The notes beneath the pieces are model-generated. The model did not search any database and was not told the DNA's origin. It was given only the letters and a program-made list of their open reading frames with translations. From Petrimonas mucosa (GTDB lineage Bacteria; Bacteroidota; Bacteroidia; Bacteroidales; Dysgonomonadaceae), in assembly GCF_900095795.1 (NCBI RefSeq), contig NZ_LT608328.1, positions 985,001 to 1,049,000 on the forward strand: DNA of 64,000 bases, read 5' to 3'. Both the position numbers and the translations under genes were made by a program. Positions 36,494-45,700 of this stretch are shown one piece after another (position 1 is the first letter of the stretch; every line of letters begins with the position of its first letter).

Positions 36494-37492
36494 TTAAAAT
36501 TTCTTGATCAACTCGTCGATAGCAGTCTGTGGACGAAGCTTTTCGTAAAGGATTTCGTAGGCTGTTTGAGCAATGGGTATATCCACCTTGAAGTGGTTGT
36601 TCATCTCATGGATACACTTGGCGCCATAATAACCCTCGGCAATCATCTCCATCTCCAGTTGTGCCGTTTTCACTGAATATCCTTTTCCGATCATCGTCCC
36701 CAGTGTACGGTTCCGGCTGAACTGCGAATAGCCGGTCACCAGCATGTCTCCAAGATAGTGCTGTTCGCAGATGGATCTCTCCATAGGGGCGATGGCATCG
36801 AGAAGGGTCTTCATCTCCTTGGCGCAATGGGTCATCAAGACAGCCTGGAAGTTGTCGCCGTACTGCAATCCTGAACATACGCCGGCGATGATGGCATAGA
36901 TGTTTTTCAGGACGGCAGCCAGCTCGATACCTACCACATCGTCCGAAACGGAGGTGTTTAAAATGCGGGAGCGTATCGCATCGGAAAGCAGCTTGGCCCT
37001 TGTGGTGTCATAGCTGGCAACGGTCAGGAAAGAGAGCCGTTCGAGTGCAACCTCCTCGGCATGGCAGGGACCCGAAATCACCCCTATATACTCCTGGGGA
37101 ATCTTGAAACTGCTCATCAGGTATTCGCTGACAACGATGTTGTCGTTCGGAATCATCCCTTTGACGGCCGAGACCACAAACTTACCCTTCAATGTGCTGC
37201 TCAGCCATATTTTTCGCATGTACTGTTTTACATAGGGCGAGGGGATGGCAATGATGATGGTGTCGGAGTCCTTGATCGCCTTTTCGATGTTTGAATAGAA
37301 GGTGATCTGGGCCAGGTTGAACTTTACGTTTGTCAGGTAGCTGGGGTTGCGGCCGAGCTTGTAGAAGCCCTCGATCTGGTCGTCGCGTCGAATGAACCAA
37401 TTGATGTGTTTTTCATTCATCAACACGATCTTTGCCAGAGCCGTTGCCCAGGTGCCGCCGCCAAGAATAGCGATTTTTCCGAGTGAACTCAT
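36494..37492 (-). CDS. gpsA: Glycerol-3-phosphate dehydrogenase (NAD(P)+)
   Basis: A 332-residue cytoplasmic enzyme supplying glycerol-3-phosphate for phospholipids. The Rossmann motif [15 protein letters not shown] is at the N-terminus; [30 protein letters not shown] and [12 protein letters not shown] follow, the last containing the catalytic lysine of the family. Its ATG overlaps the lysS stop by 4 bp, and pgi starts 13 bp after it. Confidence 0.93.
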   Translation of the reverse strand: MSSLGKIAILGGGTWATALAKIVLMNEKHINWFIRRDDQIEGFYKLGRNPSYLTNVKFNLAQITFYSNIEKAIKDSDTIIIAIPSPYVKQYMRKIWLSSTLKGKFVVSAVKGMIPNDNIVVSEYLMSSFKIPQEYIGVISGPCHAEEVALERLSFLTVASYDTTRAKLLSDAIRSRILNTSVSDDVVGIELAAVLKNIYAIIAGVCSGLQYGDNFQAVLMTHCAKEMKTLLDAIAPMERSICEQHYLGDMLVTGYSQFSRNRTLGTMIGKGYSVKTAQLEMEMIAEGYYGAKCIHEMNNHFKVDIPIAQTAYEILYEKLRPQTAIDELIKKF

Positions 37493-39237
37493 TGTGCGTT
37501 AGGTGATACGGTTTTTTTTGCATTCTCCACCCAGGACTTAACCTCTTCAACCGTAGGATTGTTCAGTTCCATCTTGAATTTTTTGTTCAATCCGCAAATC
37601 TCCTGGTGTAACTTGTTGGGATTTGCCTCTATCAGGCTTTTAACTTCATTGTAGCCCGCTTTCTGCAATACGGCAACCCAAGCTTCCGGTATTCCGGCTT
37701 CGGCATACTTTGCCGGTGAATCTTTTTTTGCCTTTTTCTCAGGACGCATCTGCGGGAAAAGGAGTACCTCCTGGATGGTGGTCTGCCCGGTCAGCAACAT
37801 CGTAAGCCTGTCCATGCCAATACCCATTCCGGCAGTGGGAGGCATACCATACTCCAGCGCACGAAGGAAGTCCTGATCGATGAACATCGCCTCGTCGTCA
37901 CCTTTTTCCGACAGCCGGAGTTGCTCTTCGAACCGTTCACGCTGGTCGATTGGATCGTTCAACTCGGAATAGGCATTTGCCAGCTCCTTGCCGTTCACCA
38001 TCAGTTCAAACCTTTCGGTGAGCTCGGGATTGTTACGGTGTCGCTTGCAGAGCGGCGACATCTCAATGGGATAGTCGATGATAAATGTCGGCTGGATATA
38101 ATTCCCTTCGCACTTCTCGCCGAAAATTTCATCGATCAGTTTCCCTTTCCCCATAGAGTCGTCAACTTCGATGTTGAGCTCCTTGCATACTTCGCGGAGC
38201 TGCGTCTCGTCCATTCCGGTAATATCGATTCCGGTATGCTCCTTGATAGCATCGATCATGGTGATGCGCGGGTAGGGTGCCTTGAAGTCGATCTCCCGGT
38301 CGCCGATGGTTACCTTTGTGGTGCCCAACACTTTTGTGGCGATCTGTTCCAACATCTGCTCGGTAAACTCCATCATCCACCGGTAATCCTTGTAGGAGAC
38401 GTAGATCTCCATGACGGTAAATTCAGGATTGTGCGTGCGGTCCATTCCCTCGTTGCGGAAATCGCGCGCAAACTCGTAGACACCTTCAAATCCGCCTACG
38501 ATCAGACGTTTCAGATAGAGCTCATTGGCAATACGTAGATAGAGGTCGATATCGAGGGCATTGTGGTGCGTGATGAACGGACGGGCTGCAGCTCCACCCG
38601 GGATGCTCTGCAGGACCGGGGTGTCTACCTCCAGGTAGCCGAACTGGTTGATGAACTCGCGCATGGCGTTGAAGATACGGGTCCGCTTGATGAAGATCTC
38701 CTTCACTTCATCATTAACCACCAGGTCGACATAACGTTGACGGTAACGGAGTTCGGGATCGCTGAACTTGTCGTATGCCACGCCATTCTTCATCTTCACT
38801 ACGGGAAGCGGTCTCAATGATTTGGAGAGCACTGTCAATGTCTGGGCATGCACGGAGATCTCGCCCATCTGGGTGCGGAAGACAAACCCGGTGATGCCGA
38901 TGAAGTCGCCTATATCGAGCAGTTTCTTGAAAACAGTATTGTAGAGCTCCTTGTCTTCTCCGGGACAGATATCGTCGCGGGTGATATAGACCTGGATTCT
39001 TCCTTTTGAATCTTGCAATTCGATGAAGGAGGCCTTGCCCATGATACGGCGCCCCATGATGCGGCCGGCAATACTTACCGGACGTTTCTCTTCATCATTA
39101 AATTCTTCTTTTATATCTGTGGAATAGGCGTTTACTTCGTAAATCGCCGCGGGGTAGGGATCAATTCCTAATTCTCTTAATTCGTTTAAACTTTGTCTGC
39201 GGATCAGCTCCTGTTCACTAAGCTCTAAATGATGCAT
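37489..39237 (-). CDS. lysS: Lysyl-tRNA synthetase, class II
   Basis: A 582-residue class II synthetase. The OB-fold anticodon domain covers roughly residues 55-160 ([20 protein letters not shown]), and the catalytic core has motif 1 ([14 protein letters not shown]), motif 2 ([15 protein letters not shown]) and motif 3 ([14 protein letters not shown]). A C-terminal extension of about 75 residues ([10 protein letters not shown]-like end, rich in lysine) goes beyond the E. coli protein; such extensions occur in other Bacteroidota enzymes. It heads the lysS-gpsA-pgi group. Confidence 0.95.
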   Translation of the reverse strand: MHHLELSEQELIRRQSLNELRELGIDPYPAAIYEVNAYSTDIKEEFNDEEKRPVSIAGRIMGRRIMGKASFIELQDSKGRIQVYITRDDICPGEDKELYNTVFKKLLDIGDFIGITGFVFRTQMGEISVHAQTLTVLSKSLRPLPVVKMKNGVAYDKFSDPELRYRQRYVDLVVNDEVKEIFIKRTRIFNAMREFINQFGYLEVDTPVLQSIPGGAAARPFITHHNALDIDLYLRIANELYLKRLIVGGFEGVYEFARDFRNEGMDRTHNPEFTVMEIYVSYKDYRWMMEFTEQMLEQIATKVLGTTKVTIGDREIDFKAPYPRITMIDAIKEHTGIDITGMDETQLREVCKELNIEVDDSMGKGKLIDEIFGEKCEGNYIQPTFIIDYPIEMSPLCKRHRNNPELTERFELMVNGKELANAYSELNDPIDQRERFEEQLRLSEKGDDEAMFIDQDFLRALEYGMPPTAGMGIGMDRLTMLLTGQTTIQEVLLFPQMRPEKKAKKDSPAKYAEAGIPEAWVAVLQKAGYNEVKSLIEANPNKLHQEICGLNKKFKMELNNPTVEEVKSWVENAKKTVSPNAQ

Positions 39238-39272
39238 CTTGTTTTATTTTTTCGAGTTTCGCAAAAACTCCA

Positions 39273-39280
39273 CAAAAGTA
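39273..39280 (-). promoter_or_regulatory. -7 promoter box of lysS
   Basis: On the minus strand TACTTTTG fits the Bacteroidota TAnnTTTG element exactly, 36 bp before the lysS ATG. A distinct -33 TTTG at proper spacing is not obvious. Confidence 0.5.
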
Positions 39281-39465
39281 CAAAATATATCGTATACTTT
39301 CCAGTTGAAGCTCTTTTTTTCGATAAATTCCGGGATGAAAAATTTGATTTTCAGCAGATTTTCCTTTTTCTTGACAGGGAGATAAACATTGATCTGACCG
39401 GGCTTTGCAGGCATAGGCAACAGATTCCGGCTGAGGTGAAACTATTCAGTTTCATTTCAGTAAAT

Positions 39466-39499
39466 TACCTTTGTAAAATTTCATTAATTCGAATGAAAT
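39466..39499 (+). promoter_or_regulatory. Promoter box and palindromic operator candidate of the hydrogenase operon
   Basis: TACCTTTG at 39466-39473 fits the TAnnTTTG -7 element, 87 bp before the first gene of the operon. Five bases later comes a perfect inverted repeat, ATTTCATT (39478-39485), six bases, AATGAAAT (39492-39499). An extra half-site TTTCATT lies at 39450-39456, upstream of the box. A repressor bound here would cover the transcription start. The remainder of the 322-bp divergent gap (39238-39559) shows no other gene or motif I can support. Confidence 0.45.
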
Positions 39500-39559
39500 G
39501 ATTTACTTTGTAATATGATCTTCCATCTGCAAAAAGTGAGGATCTATTAAAGCTAACCC

Positions 39560-39901
39560 ATGGATCTGTACACGGTAAACGAATTGGTAAAAGGCACCAT
39601 TTGCCAGGATTGCGGCACATCACAGGATTTTATCCATGCTTTTGCTTCTGACCTGATGAGCGATGTGTTGCGATTCAACATGGAAAGAACCATTCTCATT
39701 ACCGGTTTGTCTACTGTTCAGACATTACGGACTGCCGAAATGTCGAATATCGAATGTATCATCTTCGCCCGCGGAAAAAAAGTAACCGATGAGATGATCT
39801 CGCTGGCGGCTGAAAACAACATCTCGCTGATCACAACCCCCCTCACCCTCTTTGAAGTATCGGGCAGGTTGTATGGTAACGGAATAAAACCTATCTTCTG
39901 A
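39560..39901 (+). CDS. DRTGG-domain protein, first gene of the hydrogenase operon
   Basis: A 113-residue single-domain protein like the DRTGG domains found in CBS-type regulators and beside [FeFe]-hydrogenases. It starts TVNELVKGTICQDCGT and continues with ILITGLSTVQTLRTAEM, IECIIFARGKKVTDEM and NNISLITTP. Two cysteines (CQDC) near the N-terminus are a possible metal or redox site. The family is thought to bind small ligands, but its function in hydrogenase operons is not established. It is separated from the next gene by a single base. Confidence 0.7.
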   Translation: MDLYTVNELVKGTICQDCGTSQDFIHAFASDLMSDVLRFNMERTILITGLSTVQTLRTAEMSNIECIIFARGKKVTDEMISLAAENNISLITTPLTLFEVSGRLYGNGIKPIF

Positions 39902-39902
39902 T

Positions 39903-40313
39903 ATGCAGTTCGGGTATGAGATAATTGGCGGAGACTTCAGTTCGGCCGGACAGGCGAGCTCGGATGTGAAAAAAATTCTCAAGCAACTCAATATCGATCC
40001 CCAGGTGGTACGCAAGATAGCTGTTGCGGTATACGAGGCCGAGGTAAATGTGGTGGCGCATGCATATAAGGGGGTTATGCAAGTTGAACTTGATGCTAGA
40101 AGGATAAGGATCGTGCTGGAAGATGAGGGTCCCGGCATTGAAGATATCGGGCGGGCCATGCAGGAGGGTTTTTCCACGGCATCGGAAACGGTCCGCCAGA
40201 TGGGGTTTGGTGCGGGCATGGGATTGCCCAACATAAAACGCAATACAGATGAGATGCATCTCTCCTCGGTTCCCGGTGAAGGAACCACGTTGGAGATGAT
40301 AGTGAGATTTTGA
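39903..40313 (+). CDS. RsbW-like GHKL ATPase
   Basis: A 136-residue ATP-binding protein of the anti-sigma-factor kinase (RsbW/SpoIIAB-like) type. The N box is YEAEVNVVAHAYKG, the G1 box EDEGPGI, and the G2 box GFGAGMGLPNIKR. Such proteins phosphorylate an antagonist or bind a partner in switch systems. No sigma factor or anti-sigma antagonist gene is adjacent; its partners are more likely the DRTGG and HydS-like proteins encoded next to it. Confidence 0.78.
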   Translation: MQFGYEIIGGDFSSAGQASSDVKKILKQLNIDPQVVRKIAVAVYEAEVNVVAHAYKGVMQVELDARRIRIVLEDEGPGIEDIGRAMQEGFSTASETVRQMGFGAGMGLPNIKRNTDEMHLSSVPGEGTTLEMIVRF

Positions 40314-40333
40314 GACGGTAAGATGAGCAGGAG

Positions 40334-41716
40334 ATGAAAGACCGGGATTATACACATGCTGTCCAGATCGATACCGGGAAATGTATCGGATGCTCACACT
40401 GTATGCAGGTCTGTCCAACCCAGGCGATCCGGATTGCGGAAGGGCATGCCGGAATCATCCCTGAACGGTGCGTGGACTGTGGTGAGTGTTACCGTGTCTG
40501 CCCCGTGAAGGCGGTTGATGTTGAAGATGATGGCCTGCCTGCAATAAACCGCGATGGTTACCGAGTTGCTCTGGTTCCTTCGGTCTTTATCGGTCAGTTT
40601 CCTTCGGAACATACTGCTTCTGAAATCATGGAGGCGGTCAGACAGATTGGCTTCGACGAGGTGTTGGAGGTGGAGCAGGCGGTAGATTTCATGAAGGGGG
40701 TCTATGCAGAGGTTGCCGCAAAGGAGGATATCGCCGTACGGCCCGTTATCAGTTCATTCTGCCCGGCAATTGTCAGACTTATTCAGGTTCAGTACCCCTC
40801 GTTAACCGGTCAGATCTTGCCGATAAAAGCCCCACACGATATTGCAGCCCTCTACGTTCGCCGGTCGAAAGCGAAGGCAGGTGTCGACCCTCGCTCCATT
40901 TTTATCTGCTACATAACGCCTTGTGCCGCAAAGATTGTGGCTGCAAAGGCACCGGTTGGTGAGAAGATCTCTGCCATTGACGGTGTTATTGATATGAAGG
41001 AGGTGTACAACCTGGTTTCAATGAGGTTGATGGAGAGGAAGGATACCCAGCTCTCGAAACAGTATGCCAACATGAGTCCCGATTCGGTGAACTGGTCGCT
41101 GTCGGGAACCGAAAAAAGATATTTTCCAGGCAGGGCCCTTGCCATTGACGGCATGGAGAATGCCATGGAGTTTCTCGACAGGCTGGAATCGGGGAGAGTT
41201 ACCGGAGTCGATTTTCTTGAGATGCGAGCCTGCGACCAAGGTTGTGCCGGAGGAATACTTTGCCCGGGCAACCGTTTCCTGACGGTTGAGAGGCTCGAGC
41301 AGCGGGAGAGAAAACTCACCCTGCTGACGGAGCGGAGCGGAGCTGGAAGGAACAGTCTGATGGATTATGCCGAAGCGCTCCGCGGCGAGTCGGCAACCGA
41401 TCAGGTCTATCCACGTGCTGGGCTGTTACTTGATGAGGATATGGAGATAGCCCTTCATAAGATGGAACGGATAAAAAGACTCAGCACCTATCTGCCGGGG
41501 TTCGACTGCGGTGCCTGCGGTGCGCCTACCTGTCGCAGTCTCGCAGAAGATATCGTGAGGGATAAGGCAACCATTTCGTACTGCGTTTTTGTACAGCGAG
41601 TGATGGAGAAGAATTATAATCTGAGTCCCGATCAGTCCTTTCATGTCATCGAAAGGATATGGGGCAGGGATCGGCTCAATAAATATCAACAGCAGCATGG
41701 TAAAACCAACACTTGA
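40334..41716 (+). CDS. HydS-like putative sensory [FeFe]-hydrogenase-type iron-sulfur protein
   Basis: A 460-residue protein. Two 4Fe-4S ferredoxin motifs lie at C17/C20/C23/C27 and C46/C49/C52/C56. A hydrogenase H-cluster-like domain follows with SSFCPAIVRLI (L1), ITPCAAKI (L2, C197) and EMRACDQGCAGG (L3, C300 and C304). The cluster ligands C143, C197, C300 and C304 are kept, but the proton-relay cysteine of catalytic enzymes (TSCCP) is F142 here. The C-terminal part has the FES motif LPGFDCGACGAPTCRSLA. Relatives next to DRTGG and GHKL ATPase genes are considered H2 or redox sensors rather than bulk catalysts. Its end overlaps the next DRTGG gene by 20 bp. Confidence 0.82.
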   Translation: MKDRDYTHAVQIDTGKCIGCSHCMQVCPTQAIRIAEGHAGIIPERCVDCGECYRVCPVKAVDVEDDGLPAINRDGYRVALVPSVFIGQFPSEHTASEIMEAVRQIGFDEVLEVEQAVDFMKGVYAEVAAKEDIAVRPVISSFCPAIVRLIQVQYPSLTGQILPIKAPHDIAALYVRRSKAKAGVDPRSIFICYITPCAAKIVAAKAPVGEKISAIDGVIDMKEVYNLVSMRLMERKDTQLSKQYANMSPDSVNWSLSGTEKRYFPGRALAIDGMENAMEFLDRLESGRVTGVDFLEMRACDQGCAGGILCPGNRFLTVERLEQRERKLTLLTERSGAGRNSLMDYAEALRGESATDQVYPRAGLLLDEDMEIALHKMERIKRLSTYLPGFDCGACGAPTCRSLAEDIVRDKATISYCVFVQRVMEKNYNLSPDQSFHVIERIWGRDRLNKYQQQHGKTNT

Positions 41717-42047
41717 AAAACTGACCGAGGAGCTGGGATTCGTCTGTCTGTCAGGCAGGTCCTGGCTAGAGAGGATACCCCGCTCTGCTTATGTCTCCGA
41801 TTTGTTGAGCGATGTGATGGGCAAGGCCAGCGATGGAATGGTTTGGGTAACGTCGCAAGTCCACAGGAACATTGTTGCGGTGGCTTCGCTCAAAGAACTG
41901 AGTGCGATAATTATCGTGAATGAGCGTCCGGTGACGAATGAACTGCTGGAACAGGCCGAGCGGGAGGAAGTGGTGTTGCTGGCATCTAACCTTCCCGCAT
42001 ATGAAACGGTGGGTAAATTGTACAATTACCTGGAAAACAGAGAATAA
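41697..42047 (+). CDS. Second DRTGG-domain protein
   Basis: A 116-residue protein starting MVKPTLEKLTEELGFVCLSG. It shares the domain layout of the first DRTGG protein: YVSDLLSDVMGKA, VWVTSQVHRNIVAVASLKEL, AIIIVNERPVTNEL, VVLLASNLPAYETVGKLY. The start at 41697 lies inside the end of the HydS-like gene; a longer frame from 41643 has no homology. The two DRTGG proteins may pair as a heterodimer, but this is inference. Confidence 0.7.
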   Translation: MVKPTLEKLTEELGFVCLSGRSWLERIPRSAYVSDLLSDVMGKASDGMVWVTSQVHRNIVAVASLKELSAIIIVNERPVTNELLEQAEREEVVLLASNLPAYETVGKLYNYLENRE

Positions 42048-42060
42048 ATCCATTGATTTG

Positions 42061-42825
42061 ATGGGTGTAGAATGTTTCAAGGCAGACCTGCATATCCATA
42101 CTTGTCTCTCGCCCTGCGGTCACCTGGAGATGAGTCCCCGCAAGATTGTGGAGAGCGCCCTTGAAAGAGGGTTGGATATCATCGCCATTACCGATCACAA
42201 CACGACCCGCAACGTGCGTCCCTGCGTGGAGATCGGGGATGAGCTGGGTCTCTATGTTGTGGCCGGATGCGAAGTGAATACGCAGGAAGAGGTCCATTGT
42301 CTCTGTTTTTTCCCCGATATCGAGACATTGGAGGCTTTCCAGGAATACCTGGATGCAAAGATCCCGGATATTGCCAATGATCCTCTACTCTTTGGATATC
42401 AGGTGGCTGTAGACAAGGATGATGCGATAATATTCGAAGAGAAGAGGTCGCTCTTTACAGGTATTTGCGATGAGATTGAGGGTCTGCAACAACAGGTGGA
42501 CTCCTTGGGTGGACTCTTTGTGCCGGCGCATGTCGACCGGATGAAGAATGGCATTTTCGGGCAACTGGGATTTATTCCCCCCGGTTTGCGTTACGATGCC
42601 CTGGAGATCTCGCGAAGGGTAAATTACGGAGATTTCCTGAGGTCACATCCTGCACTGGTGAGAGAGAGGATCCTGCAAAGCTCTGATGCCCACATGCTGG
42701 AGCAGATAGCAGCGGTTCATACCCTTTTTTACATGGAGAGAGCCGACTGGAACAGTTTCAGCAATGCTTTCGGAAAGCAACCCCACAATAGGGGAATGAT
42801 AAAAATTCCGATTGGCGATGGTTGA
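42061..42825 (+). CDS. PHP-domain phosphoesterase
   Basis: A 254-residue protein of the PHP (polymerase and histidinol phosphatase) family: FKADLHIHTCLSPCGHLEMS, then IIAITDHNTTRN, VVAGCEVNTQEEVHCLCFF, FVPAHVDRMKNG and LQSSDAHMLEQI. The histidines and acidic residues needed for a metal site are all present. I chose the ATG at 42061, because a longer frame from 41938 only reads through the DRTGG gene in another frame. PHP proteins of this type recur in hydrogenase operons; the substrate is unknown. Confidence 0.82.
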   Translation: MGVECFKADLHIHTCLSPCGHLEMSPRKIVESALERGLDIIAITDHNTTRNVRPCVEIGDELGLYVVAGCEVNTQEEVHCLCFFPDIETLEAFQEYLDAKIPDIANDPLLFGYQVAVDKDDAIIFEEKRSLFTGICDEIEGLQQQVDSLGGLFVPAHVDRMKNGIFGQLGFIPPGLRYDALEISRRVNYGDFLRSHPALVRERILQSSDAHMLEQIAAVHTLFYMERADWNSFSNAFGKQPHNRGMIKIPIGDG

Positions 42826-43384
42826 TCTTGCCATGCATATGATGGATATCGTTCAGAACGCCATTCGGGCAAATGCAACGAGGATCGATATCGGATTTCT
42901 CGAAGAGAGCCGGAAGGGAACGCTCACATTCACGGTAAGTGACAATGGCTCGGGAATGGTTCCCGAAACGGTGGAAAGGGTGGAGGATCCCTTCTTCACA
43001 ACAAGGACAACCCGGAGGATAGGACTGGGAATCCCGCTACTGAAGATGACAAGCGAGCAGAGTGGCGGATCATTGAGGGTGGTTTCACTCCCGGGAGCGG
43101 GAACCGTGGTAGAGGCGGTCTTCAGGACCGACAACCCAGATTGTCTGCCGTTGGGTGATCTGGCCGGATACTTGGTGTTGTTACTGGTTGCCAATCCCGA
43201 TATTCATTTCAGTTTCAGTTACCGGCTGGATAGAGATCACTTTTTAATCGATACCGAAGAGTGGGTGAAACAGGGATTTACCGATTTTTCAAAAAAGGAG
43301 ATGGCTCCGGCAGTGACTGAGTTTATCGCCGAGAATCTCAAGACAGTGTGCCGGAAGAGGAATTCAGAAAGCTTCTTGTGTTGA
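42818..43384 (+). CDS. GHKL (histidine-kinase-type) ATPase without kinase domains
   Basis: A 188-residue protein starting at the ATG at 42818, overlapping the PHP gene by 8 bp. It has an N box in MMDIVQNAIRANATRIDI, a G1 box SDNGSGM, and an F box/G2 region EDPFFTTRTTRRIGLGIPLL, the ATP-binding fold of histidine kinases. There is no phosphoacceptor histidine domain or sensor. Together with the RsbW-like gene it gives the operon two separate ATP-binding switch proteins. The target is unknown. Confidence 0.75.
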   Translation: MVDLAMHMMDIVQNAIRANATRIDIGFLEESRKGTLTFTVSDNGSGMVPETVERVEDPFFTTRTTRRIGLGIPLLKMTSEQSGGSLRVVSLPGAGTVVEAVFRTDNPDCLPLGDLAGYLVLLLVANPDIHFSFSYRLDRDHFLIDTEEWVKQGFTDFSKKEMAPAVTEFIAENLKTVCRKRNSESFLC

Positions 43385-43436
43385 AGCGATACGCTTGGGG
43401 ATAGGGATGTCTCATAACAATCTAATATCTATTATT

Positions 43437-43838
43437 ATGACAGGAATTAAAACATTGGCAGATCTGAAACGCAAACAGGAGGAGGTAAGAAGGGAGATCG
43501 ATTTGCGAAGAAGGGCTGAAGAACCCGATTCCCTGGTACAGGTGAAAGTGGCGATGGCTACTTGCGGCATTGCATCGGGAGCCAAGATCGTGATGGATCT
43601 CTTTGTGCGGGAGTTGCCCAGACGGGGCATTGAAGCCGTTGTGACGCAAACGGGATGTATGGGGTACTGTTTTGCGGAACCCACTGTAGAAATTACTCTT
43701 CCCGGAAAGGAGCCGATCGTGTTCGGTTATGTTGATGCCCATAAAGTGGATGAGATAATTGAGCACTACATCAAGCAAGGTGAACTGGTGGACGGGATTA
43801 TTCCCCAGAACTACAATACGATTGCTGAACCCGATTAA
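43437..43838 (+). CDS. Thioredoxin-like [2Fe-2S] ferredoxin
   Basis: A 133-residue protein. An N-terminal helix rich in charged residues is followed by the Trx-like 2Fe-2S fold with VAMATCGIASGAKIVMD and VTQTGCMGYCFAEPTVEI. Only three of the usual four cysteines are in the standard motifs. It resembles the small ferredoxin encoded next to HydB in other bifurcating hydrogenase operons and probably passes electrons within the complex. I chose the ATG at 43437, because the 14 codons upstream do not look conserved. Confidence 0.75.
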   Translation: MTGIKTLADLKRKQEEVRREIDLRRRAEEPDSLVQVKVAMATCGIASGAKIVMDLFVRELPRRGIEAVVTQTGCMGYCFAEPTVEITLPGKEPIVFGYVDAHKVDEIIEHYIKQGELVDGIIPQNYNTIAEPD

Positions 43839-43854
43839 CCGAAAAATTATATCC

Positions 43855-45687
43855 ATGAGTCATTACAAGATGCATCTGCTCGTTTGCGCAGGAACCGGTT
43901 GTCAGTCGTCGCAAAGCGGACTGATTCACGAGATGTTGAAAGATGAATTGGACCGAAAGGGGTTGAAGGAGGATGTGCAGGTGATTAAGACCGGTTGTTT
44001 CGGTTTTTGCGAGAGAGGGCCCATTGTGAAAATTCTTCCCGACAATACCTTCTATACGGAGGTCAAGCCGGAGGATATCCGGGAGATTGTGGATGAACAC
44101 CTTATCAAGGGGCGTCGCGTTCACCGTTTGCTCTATCTCGACCCGGAGACGGAGGAGCATATCCTGGATTCTAAAAAGATGGGGTTCTACAAGAAACAGC
44201 TGCGTATTGCACTGCGGAACTGCGGCATCATCGACCCTGAGAATATCGACGAAGCGATTGGCCGCGACGCCTATCAGGCGTTGGGAATGGTCCTGACCCG
44301 GCATACACCGGAGGAGACCATCGAGATCATTAAGCGGTCGGGATTGAGGGGACGTGGCGGAGCCGGTTTCCCCACCGGTATCAAGTGGGAGATAGCCAGA
44401 AGGAACAGTGCTGACCAGAAATATGTGGTTTGCAATGCCGATGAGGGTGATCCGGGAGCCTTCATGGACCGTTCGATCCTCGAGGGTGATCCGCACTCCA
44501 TTCTTGAGGCGATGGCTATCTGCGGATATTGCATCGGTGCAACGAAAGGGTTGATCTATATCCGTGCTGAATACCCGCTGGCGATCAAGCGACTGAAGAT
44601 CGCCATCAGGCAGGCGCGCGAATATGGCCTGCTGGGCGAGGATATCCTCGGCACCGGGTTCAGGTTCGACATCAATCTCCGTTATGGTGCCGGTGCGTTT
44701 GTCTGCGGTGAAGAGACCGCGTTGATCCACTCGATGGAGGGAAAACGGGGTGAACCTTCGAACAAGCCGCCGTTTCCTGCAGCGAGGGGGTATCTGGGAA
44801 AGCCAACCAACGTGAACAATGTGGAGACATTTGCCAATATCCCGGTTATCCTGCTGAAAGGTGCGGAGTGGTTCTCATCCATTGGAACGGAGCGGTCGAA
44901 AGGGACAAAGGTGTTTGCGCTTGCCGGGAAGATCAACAATGTGGGACTGATCGAGGTGCCAATGGGAATTACACTTCGTGAAATTATCTACGAGATAGGC
45001 GGTGGCATCAAGGGGGGCAAGCGGTTCAAGGCGGTACAGACCGGCGGACCCTCCGGTGGGTGTCTGACCGAAAAGCATCTGGATACGCCCATTGATTACG
45101 AGAGCCTGACGGCTGCAGGCTCCATGATGGGCTCGGGTGGAATGATCGTACTCGATGAAGATGACTGCATGGTCTCCGTTGCAAAATTCTACCTCGACTT
45201 CATCGTGGAGGAGTCGTGCGGAAAGTGTGCCCCGTGCCGTATCGGGAACAGACGTCTCTACGAGATCCTGGAGCGGATCTGTGACGGAAAGGGGACCGGC
45301 GAGGATCTGGAGAAGCTCTACAACCTCGCCAATGTAATCAAGGATACATCGCTGTGTGGATTGGGACAAACTTCTCCCAATCCGGTCCTCTCCACGTTGA
45401 ACAACTTCCCGGAGGAGTACCGGGAGCATGCGGTTGATAAGAAGTGCCGGTCGGGCAAGTGCAGAAACTTGCTCTATTATGTGATTGACGACGAAAATTG
45501 TGTCGGCTGCATGGCCTGTGTCAGGGTCTGCCCTGTCAACGCCATAACCGGAGCAAGGAAGCAGACCCACTTTATTCATCAGGATAAGTGCATCAAGTGC
45601 GGTAGCTGCATGGATAAATGCCAGTTTGATGCAATCGGCCTGAAGAGCGATTACGACAGGCATACGGTCTCAATACTAGTTAACTGA
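43855..45687 (+). CDS. hydB: HydB, flavin and NADH-binding subunit of a bifurcating [FeFe]-hydrogenase
   Basis: A 610-residue NuoF-like protein. Its N-terminal Trx-like 2Fe-2S domain (LVCAGTGCQSSQSG, TGCFGFCERGP) is followed by the NADH-FMN domain (GLRGRGGAGFPTGIKWE, NADEGDPGAFMDR, YGAGAFVCGEETALI), an SLBB-type part, the NuoF 4Fe-4S site (ESCGKCAPCRIGNRR) and two C-terminal 4Fe-4S motifs (CVGCMACVRVCPVNA, CIKCGSCMDKCQFDA). In the trimeric HydABC enzymes this subunit exchanges electrons with NADH and, by bifurcation or confurcation, with ferredoxin. I chose the ATG at 43855, 17 bp after the preceding gene. It lies 13 bp before hydA. Confidence 0.93.
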   Translation: MSHYKMHLLVCAGTGCQSSQSGLIHEMLKDELDRKGLKEDVQVIKTGCFGFCERGPIVKILPDNTFYTEVKPEDIREIVDEHLIKGRRVHRLLYLDPETEEHILDSKKMGFYKKQLRIALRNCGIIDPENIDEAIGRDAYQALGMVLTRHTPEETIEIIKRSGLRGRGGAGFPTGIKWEIARRNSADQKYVVCNADEGDPGAFMDRSILEGDPHSILEAMAICGYCIGATKGLIYIRAEYPLAIKRLKIAIRQAREYGLLGEDILGTGFRFDINLRYGAGAFVCGEETALIHSMEGKRGEPSNKPPFPAARGYLGKPTNVNNVETFANIPVILLKGAEWFSSIGTERSKGTKVFALAGKINNVGLIEVPMGITLREIIYEIGGGIKGGKRFKAVQTGGPSGGCLTEKHLDTPIDYESLTAAGSMMGSGGMIVLDEDDCMVSVAKFYLDFIVEESCGKCAPCRIGNRRLYEILERICDGKGTGEDLEKLYNLANVIKDTSLCGLGQTSPNPVLSTLNNFPEEYREHAVDKKCRSGKCRNLLYYVIDDENCVGCMACVRVCPVNAITGARKQTHFIHQDKCIKCGSCMDKCQFDAIGLKSDYDRHTVSILVN

Positions 45688-45700
45688 ACAAGCAGAAATC

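Noticed and set aside
39725-40418. Two long minus-strand frames opposite the DRTGG and RsbW-like genes
   Set aside because: The plus-strand genes have clear N, G1 and G2 boxes and tight operon spacing; the antisense peptides show no family motifs.
43798-44730. A 310-codon minus-strand frame opposite hydB
   Set aside because: Shadow frame; hydB has complete domain motifs on the plus strand and the antisense peptide has none.
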